Shown: positions 32,226 through 35,855 of the stretch, piece by piece
Layout of the letters: each line of letters begins with the position of its first letter
Position numbering within the stretch: position 1 is the first letter of the stretch
Assembly (NCBI GenBank): GCA_003222135.1
Contig: QHUM01000061.1
Location: forward strand, 1-35,855
Reading direction: 5' to 3'
Length of the DNA stretch: 35,855 nt
From: Gemmatimonadota bacterium
GTDB lineage: Bacteria; Gemmatimonadota; Gemmatimonadetes; Gemmatimonadales; GWC2-71-9
Notes under the pieces: model-generated
The model's input: the letters and a program-made list of their open reading frames with translations, nothing else
Told to the model about the DNA's origin: nothing
Databases searched by the model: none
Translations under genes and position numbers: made by a program

Positions 32226-32973
32226 AGCCGGGCTCACGCCGTCGCATCTGGTGGGGACCTCGATGGGCGCGGTGATCGCGGCGGCGTTCGCGAGCGGCGC
32301 GAGCTACGACGAGGTGGTGATCGCGGGGCGCTCGCTGTCGCAGCGCGACGTGGCGCGGGTCGATCCGCTGGCGCTCGTGAAGGGCGCGTTCGCGACACAT
32401 TTGCTCAAGCCGGCGGGCCTGCGCCGCGTCATCGAGCGGTTCGTGACGGCGACGCAGTTCGGCCAGCTCCGCATCCCCTTGACCATCACGGCGACCGACC
32501 TGGACTCAGGGGAACTGGTGCTGCTCGGCGCAGGCGGGTTGGGGGGAGACGTGCCCCTGCACGACGCCCTGTACGCCTCCTGCGCGTTGCCGCTCTACTT
32601 CCCCCCATTGGCCCTCGACGGCCGGCGTCTGGTCGACGGTGGTCTGCGCGCGGTGCTGGGGCTCGAGCCCGCGAGCCAGATCCCGGCCGACCTGGTCGTG
32701 GCGTTGCACGTGGGCCCCGGCTTCGACGAGCCGCTTCCCCGGCCTTCCACCGGCTTTCCACCGGCCTTAGTCCGCGCCCACGGCGAAGCCATCCGCATCA
32801 TGATGGCGGCGCAGGTGGACCGGCTCATCGCGGACTGGCCGCGGCAGGCGGCCCGGCTCGTCGTGGTGCGGCCCGTGGCCGAGCGGGAGGCCACATTTGC
32901 GGTGGGTGCGGGAGAGCGGTATCTACAGGCGGGTTACGAGGCGACACAACGATGCTTGCTCGAGAGATCATGA
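32149..32973 (+). CDS. Patatin-like phospholipase/acyl hydrolase
   Basis: 274 residues. The glycine-rich oxyanion hole FGGGGAKS (7-14), the nucleophile elbow GTSMG (Ser38) and the catalytic Asp in LVDGGL (Asp163) give the complete patatin Ser-Asp dyad. It likely hydrolyses acyl chains of lipids; no signal peptide, so cytoplasmic or inner-face membrane associated. Residues about 196-207 (LPRPSTGFPPAL) are encoded by a family A repeat copy, inserted in frame after the dyad. The ATG directly follows the family C hairpin, which probably hides the ribosome site and may reduce translation. The 3' end overlaps the CBS gene by 22 bases. Confidence 0.88.
   Translation: MKVVAVFGGGGAKSIACAGAWRALTEAGLTPSHLVGTSMGAVIAAAFASGASYDEVVIAGRSLSQRDVARVDPLALVKGAFATHLLKPAGLRRVIERFVTATQFGQLRIPLTITATDLDSGELVLLGAGGLGGDVPLHDALYASCALPLYFPPLALDGRRLVDGGLRAVLGLEPASQIPADLVVALHVGPGFDEPLPRPSTGFPPALVRAHGEAIRIMMAAQVDRLIADWPRQAARLVVVRPVAEREATFAVGAGERYLQAGYEATQRCLLERS
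32734..32768 (-). repeat. Family A repeat copy inside the patatin gene
   Basis: This 35-base stretch matches 10630-10663 with five differences over 34 bases and no gaps, in the same plus-strand orientation. It carries two tandem CCACCGGCYTT-type 11-mers and the TTCCCCGG cap. It lies entirely within the reading frame, coding LPRPSTGFPP. Confidence 0.88.
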
Positions 32974-33356
32974 TCCCGGAGCCGTTTGTGGCTGCCGCCG
33001 GCGCTACCAGCGCGGAGGTGGCGCTGCTGATGCGCGCCAAGGACATCTCCGTCGTCCCGGTGGTGGACAATCCCAAAGATCGCCGCTACCTCGGCACCAT
33101 CTCCGACCGCGACATCGTGACGCAGTGCGTGGCGGCGGGGCACGATCCCAAGGAGTGCTCCGCACAGGTGCACGCGCGGCGCGACACGATCGTGGTCACG
33201 CTCGAAACGGAGCTGACGGGGTTCAAGATCGAGCAGCTCGAGGCAACAGATGCGCATATTCGCTCGACGATCGTGGTGGTGGACGGGAACAAAAAAGTCG
33301 TGGGGTTCATTCCGCATCCCGAATTCATTCAGGGAATAGTGATTGTCAGGGGATAG
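32952..33356 (+). CDS. CBS-domain pair protein
   Basis: 134 residues, two CBS motifs and nothing else. The first (about 1-60) ends in YLGTISDRDIVTQCVA, and the second (about 70-134) carries VHARRDTIVVTLETEL and KKVVGFIPHPEFIQGIV. Stand-alone CBS pairs bind adenine nucleotides and act as energy or ligand sensors on partner proteins in the cytoplasm. The partner is unknown. ATG 32952 overlaps the end of the patatin gene by 22 bases, pointing to coupled translation and possibly a functional link with the lipase. Confidence 0.88.
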   Translation: MLAREIMIPEPFVAAAGATSAEVALLMRAKDISVVPVVDNPKDRRYLGTISDRDIVTQCVAAGHDPKECSAQVHARRDTIVVTLETELTGFKIEQLEATDAHIRSTIVVVDGNKKVVGFIPHPEFIQGIVIVRG

Positions 33357-33376
33357 GAGAGCGTATATTTATTGCC

Positions 33377-33787
33377 GTGCCCAGGAAATACTTCACCCTC
33401 GCCGAAGCCAATCGTACCCTTCCTCTAGTAAAGCGGATCGTCGCCGACATCGTCGCGCTGCACCCGCAATGGCGCGATCTCGTGGCGCGCTACGAGCTCG
33501 TCGCCGCCCAGGCTAAGCCCGACTGGGGCGAGCCGCCCGAGCAGATCGCGCTGCGGCGCCAGGTCGATGCCGTCGCCCACCAGATCAACGACTACCTGCT
33601 CGAGCTGCAGCAGATCGGCTGCGTCTTCAAGGGGTTCGAGGAGGGGCTGGTGGATTTCTACGGCAAGCTCGACGGCAAAGAGATCTTCTGGTGCTGGAAA
33701 ATCGGAGAGGAACGTATCGAGCATTGGCATGAGCTGGAGGCAGGATATGCCGGCCGGCAGCCGGTTCCGGAAGTCGTGAGGGGATAA
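33377..33787 (+). CDS. DUF2203 family protein
   Basis: 136 residues from GTG 33377; the frame is open to 32897, but upstream sequence belongs to the patatin and CBS genes. FTLAEANRTLPLVKRIVADI at the N-terminus, QIGCVFKGFEEGLVDFYGKL in the middle and IFWCWKIGEERIEHWHELEAGY at the end are the hallmarks of DUF2203. The family is cytoplasmic, helical and functionally uncharacterised. TATATT at 33364-33369 just upstream could be a -10 for an internal promoter. The gene ends two bases before the next start. Confidence 0.87.
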   Translation: MPRKYFTLAEANRTLPLVKRIVADIVALHPQWRDLVARYELVAAQAKPDWGEPPEQIALRRQVDAVAHQINDYLLELQQIGCVFKGFEEGLVDFYGKLDGKEIFWCWKIGEERIEHWHELEAGYAGRQPVPEVVRG

Positions 33788-33789
33788 CC

Positions 33790-34245
33790 ATGCGAGGATT
33801 CTGGCTCCTGGTGCACGTCTTGGGTTTCACACTCTGGCTGGGCGGCGGCATCGCGACGATGATTGCCGGTGTGACGGCAAAGCGGTTCGCGGCGCGCGAG
33901 CGGCTCGCCGCCTACAAGCTGATCGGCGCGATCCAGCGACTACTGGTGGGGCCGGGCGCGCTCGGCGTGGTGCTCTCCGGCTTTGCCCTCGCGGGACCGT
34001 ACATGAAACAGGGAGCGGTGCCCGGCTGGATGGGACTGATGATGGCCGCCGGTCTGCTGGGTGCGATCGCGGCGGGGGCGATCAGCGTGCCCACGGCGGC
34101 GAAGCTGGCGCGGCTCGAGCCGGATACGCGGGGCGAGCTCCCTGAGGCCTTCAACCGGCTGAGAAAGCGGCAGATCGTGGCGGCGACGGTCGCCGGATCG
34201 CTGGGGCTGATTGCGATGTTTGCGGCAACCATCGGCAGGGGGTGA
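33790..34245 (+). CDS. Small integral membrane protein, function unknown
   Basis: 151 residues with four predicted membrane segments: WLLVHVLGFTLWLGGGIATM (5-24), LLVGPGALGVVLSGFAL (about 50-67), LMMAAGLLGAIAAGAIS (about 78-96) and a final helix near 131-149. The first helix, with His and a Trp-Leu-Gly-Gly turn, resembles DUF2269/CopD-like small membrane proteins that may bind haem or copper, but the match is too weak for a name. It starts at ATG 33790, two bases after the DUF2203 stop, at the end of the nadE-led gene run. Confidence 0.75.
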   Translation: MRGFWLLVHVLGFTLWLGGGIATMIAGVTAKRFAARERLAAYKLIGAIQRLLVGPGALGVVLSGFALAGPYMKQGAVPGWMGLMMAAGLLGAIAAGAISVPTAAKLARLEPDTRGELPEAFNRLRKRQIVAATVAGSLGLIAMFAATIGRG

Positions 34246-34247
34246 AC

Positions 34248-34283
34248 GGCCGGTCAAGAGCCGGTGAAAGGCCGGGGAAGGGT
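34248..34283 (+). repeat. Family A repeat in convergent gap before TPR gene
   Basis: GGCCGGTCAAGA, then GCCGGTGAAAG, then the cap GCCGGGGAAGGGT. It matches the copy at 10626-10661 (complement) at 31 of 36 positions. It fills the 46-base gap between the convergent membrane-protein and TPR genes. Confidence 0.88.
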
Positions 34284-34291
34284 AGCTGCGG

Positions 34292-35855
34292 TTATCTCGC
34301 GCCCTCGGCGGTCAACCTCACGAGCCGCTGCTTGACGTCACGAACCGTCGGCTGCAGCTCCGGATCCGCGTTCTTCCACAAGTCCACGAATCGCCCGTAA
34401 TAGTCGCGCGCCTTGTCGAGCTGGCCGCGCTCTTCGTACAACTGTCCCAGCCGCTTGTAGGTCGGCCCCAGGGTAGTGGCTTCGTCGAACAGACGGAACA
34501 TGCCGGGCGTGGTGACCGCGCGCTCGTACACGGCCAGCGCCGAGTCACGCGCGCCGGCCCGCTCGTAGGCGCGCCCCAGCTCGAACAGCCCGCACACGGC
34601 GCAGGTGTCTTCCTCGTGCCACACGCGGTAGGTCTTGATGGCGTCCTGGACGCGGCCGTCTGCGAACGCTACCGCGGCCGCGGCGCCGTACCGCAACGGC
34701 TGGTGCCGCCGGAACACCTCCGGCACCGTCGCTTCGTATTCGGCGAGCAGCTGCTTCCCGCGGTCCGGACGCCCCGCCTCCGCGTAAACCCATGCGAGGG
34801 AGGGGTACGGGCGGTCCGCGGCGGGAATAGAGGCGAGGGGATGCCGGCGCAGAGCATCCTCCACTTGGCGGAGTCCGGCCTCGGGCGCGTTGCGGTAACG
34901 CACATCGATCATAGCGAGCCCGGCCGCATCTCCAACGTACGCTCCTGGCAGGGCGCGCCGCTCGTCCAGCGCCATGGTCTGGCGGCCGTGCGCCGCGGCG
35001 TCGGCGAGCTTGCCGCGCACCAGGCTGAGCAGGGACAGCGTGCCCGCCGCTCCCGCCTGCCAGGCCGGGTCCTGCGTTGCCTGCGCCAGCACCCGGGTCC
35101 GCACGTCGGCGCTGTCGAAGTCGCGCCGCCCGTCCGCGAGGCGCGCGCGCAGAAACAAGGCGACAGGGTTGCTCGGCGCCCGTCGGGCGAATGACCCCAC
35201 AGTGCGCGCCGCGTCGGCGAGCTTCCCCTGTCCCATCAGCGCCTGGGTCGCATTCATGTGCAGCGGAGGGTCGTCGGGGAAAAGCGCGAGCCCGCGGAGG
35301 GACAGGGACTCGGCTGCGGCGTACCGGCGTATGTCGTTCATTACAAACGCCAGGTTATTGAGCGCCACGAGGTTCTCCGGATCCAGCTCGAGCGCGGCGC
35401 GGTAGGCGGTCTGGACCTTGGTCCGGTCGAACTCCCCCACATCGTAGTAGTACGCCTCGGCGAGGTAGCGCTCGAGCGGCGTGAGCCGATCGCGATGCCG
35501 GAAAGCCTGCGTCGCGGCCGCGGCGATGCGTGAGGGCGCTGCGAACGTGTTGCTCAGCACGACCGCGAGCTTGCGGTACGCCATCGCGAACGTCGTGTCC
35601 AGTGCGACGGCTGCCTCGAGCAGGGCCACGGCGCGGTCGGTCTGCCCGGCGTCGTTGACCCTAACAGCCTCCGAGTACTTCCGCAGCGCGGCGAGCGAGC
35701 CCGTCGTGACCTGCTCGAGCGGCTCGCTCGCGCGGATGGTCTTGAGCGACTCGCCGATGCGCTCGCGCAGCCGCTTCGACAGCCGGTCGACCGCGTCGAT
35801 GATCGCCCCGTCGTCCCTGGCGTTCTCGCGCAACGCGACGAGCTGCCGTCCGTCC
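34292..35855 (-). CDS. TPR-repeat protein, C-terminal part (5' end outside window)
   Basis: At least 521 residues, open to the right edge; a TTG at 35833 is not a credible start because coding sequence continues upstream (DGRQLVALRENARD). The body is a series of tetratricopeptide-like helical pairs, for example AVALLEAAVALDTTFAMAYRKLAVVL, AYRAALELDPENLVALNNLAFV, and a closing YKRLGQLYEERGQLDKARDYYGRFVDLW. The LSKRLRERIGESLKTIR lead-in followed by EQVTTGSLAALRKYSEA is the register seen after the kinase or cyclase domain of large Gemmatimonadota signalling proteins; that N-terminal domain would lie beyond the window and is an inference. TPRs mediate protein-protein contacts. Confidence 0.82.
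   Translation of the reverse strand, partial: DGRQLVALRENARDDGAIIDAVDRLSKRLRERIGESLKTIRASEPLEQVTTGSLAALRKYSEAVRVNDAGQTDRAVALLEAAVALDTTFAMAYRKLAVVLSNTFAAPSRIAAAATQAFRHRDRLTPLERYLAEAYYYDVGEFDRTKVQTAYRAALELDPENLVALNNLAFVMNDIRRYAAAESLSLRGLALFPDDPPLHMNATQALMGQGKLADAARTVGSFARRAPSNPVALFLRARLADGRRDFDSADVRTRVLAQATQDPAWQAGAAGTLSLLSLVRGKLADAAAHGRQTMALDERRALPGAYVGDAAGLAMIDVRYRNAPEAGLRQVEDALRRHPLASIPAADRPYPSLAWVYAEAGRPDRGKQLLAEYEATVPEVFRRHQPLRYGAAAAVAFADGRVQDAIKTYRVWHEEDTCAVCGLFELGRAYERAGARDSALAVYERAVTTPGMFRLFDEATTLGPTYKRLGQLYEERGQLDKARDYYGRFVDLWKNADPELQPTVRDVKQRLVRLTAEGAR

Noticed and set aside
1..35855. tRNA, rRNA or known riboswitch
   Set aside because: The intergenic gaps were read for cloverleaf, GTTCGANNC arms and common riboswitch cores; none was convincing.

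Overview
The window is GC-rich (about two thirds G+C by eye), gene-dense bacterial DNA of chromosomal type, with many GTG/TTG starts and few strong Shine-Dalgarno sites. An ECF sigma factor/anti-sigma/DUF4097 set, a TPR protein with the register seen in Gemmatimonadota protein-kinase/TPR proteins, and short intergenic word-repeats suggest a soil Gemmatimonadota or similar bacterium. That placement is inference; there is no rRNA, tRNA or other phylogenetic marker here.

Layout. 1-1976: start of an APC permease, then a DUF47-Pit phosphate uptake pair. 1977-10055 (minus strand): an adenine-N6 DNA methyltransferase, a SNF2-type helicase, a HAD phosphatase, an aminotransferase and an ornithine cyclodeaminase homologue. 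10153-10661: a small S23/IVS-like four-helix-bundle gene between inverted copies of a short repeat. 10663-13662 (minus): ECF sigma factor, zinc-finger anti-sigma factor and two DUF4097 proteins. 13765-17183: a Ni/Co-type transporter, a DAACS symporter, an alpha/beta hydrolase and a CoA-type Nudix hydrolase. 17184-19831: a manganese module (MntR-like regulator, Nramp transporter, universal stress protein) behind a visible DtxR-type operator. 19938-23640 (minus): a small secreted Cys/His protein, a TlpA-like lipoprotein, a nucleoside hydrolase and a hydroxyacyl-CoA dehydrogenase. 23746-24657: an NTF2-like protein and a DUF442 phosphatase. 24707-26896: a ModE-like regulator, a porin and a TupA-like oxyanion-binding protein. 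27026-29658: a DUF4384 Gly-rich protein and an APC permease. 29818-34245: NAD synthetase, thioesterase, patatin, CBS protein, DUF2203 protein and a small membrane protein. 34292-end: C-terminal part of a TPR protein.

The most unusual layer is the repeats. At least six unrelated short-word families (units of 7, 11, 13 or 15 bp) form small arrays, several of them arranged head-to-head as long hairpins. Four of the six convergent gene junctions are filled by such arrays. Arrays have also entered genes in frame: twice in nadE, once in the patatin gene, and at the 3' end of the thioesterase gene, where the original stop appears to be lost. One family flanks the four-helix-bundle gene in inverted orientation like the ends of a mobile cassette. 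Second in interest is the methyltransferase-helicase pair, which looks like a minimal two-gene DNA-modification or defence system without a recognisable nuclease.
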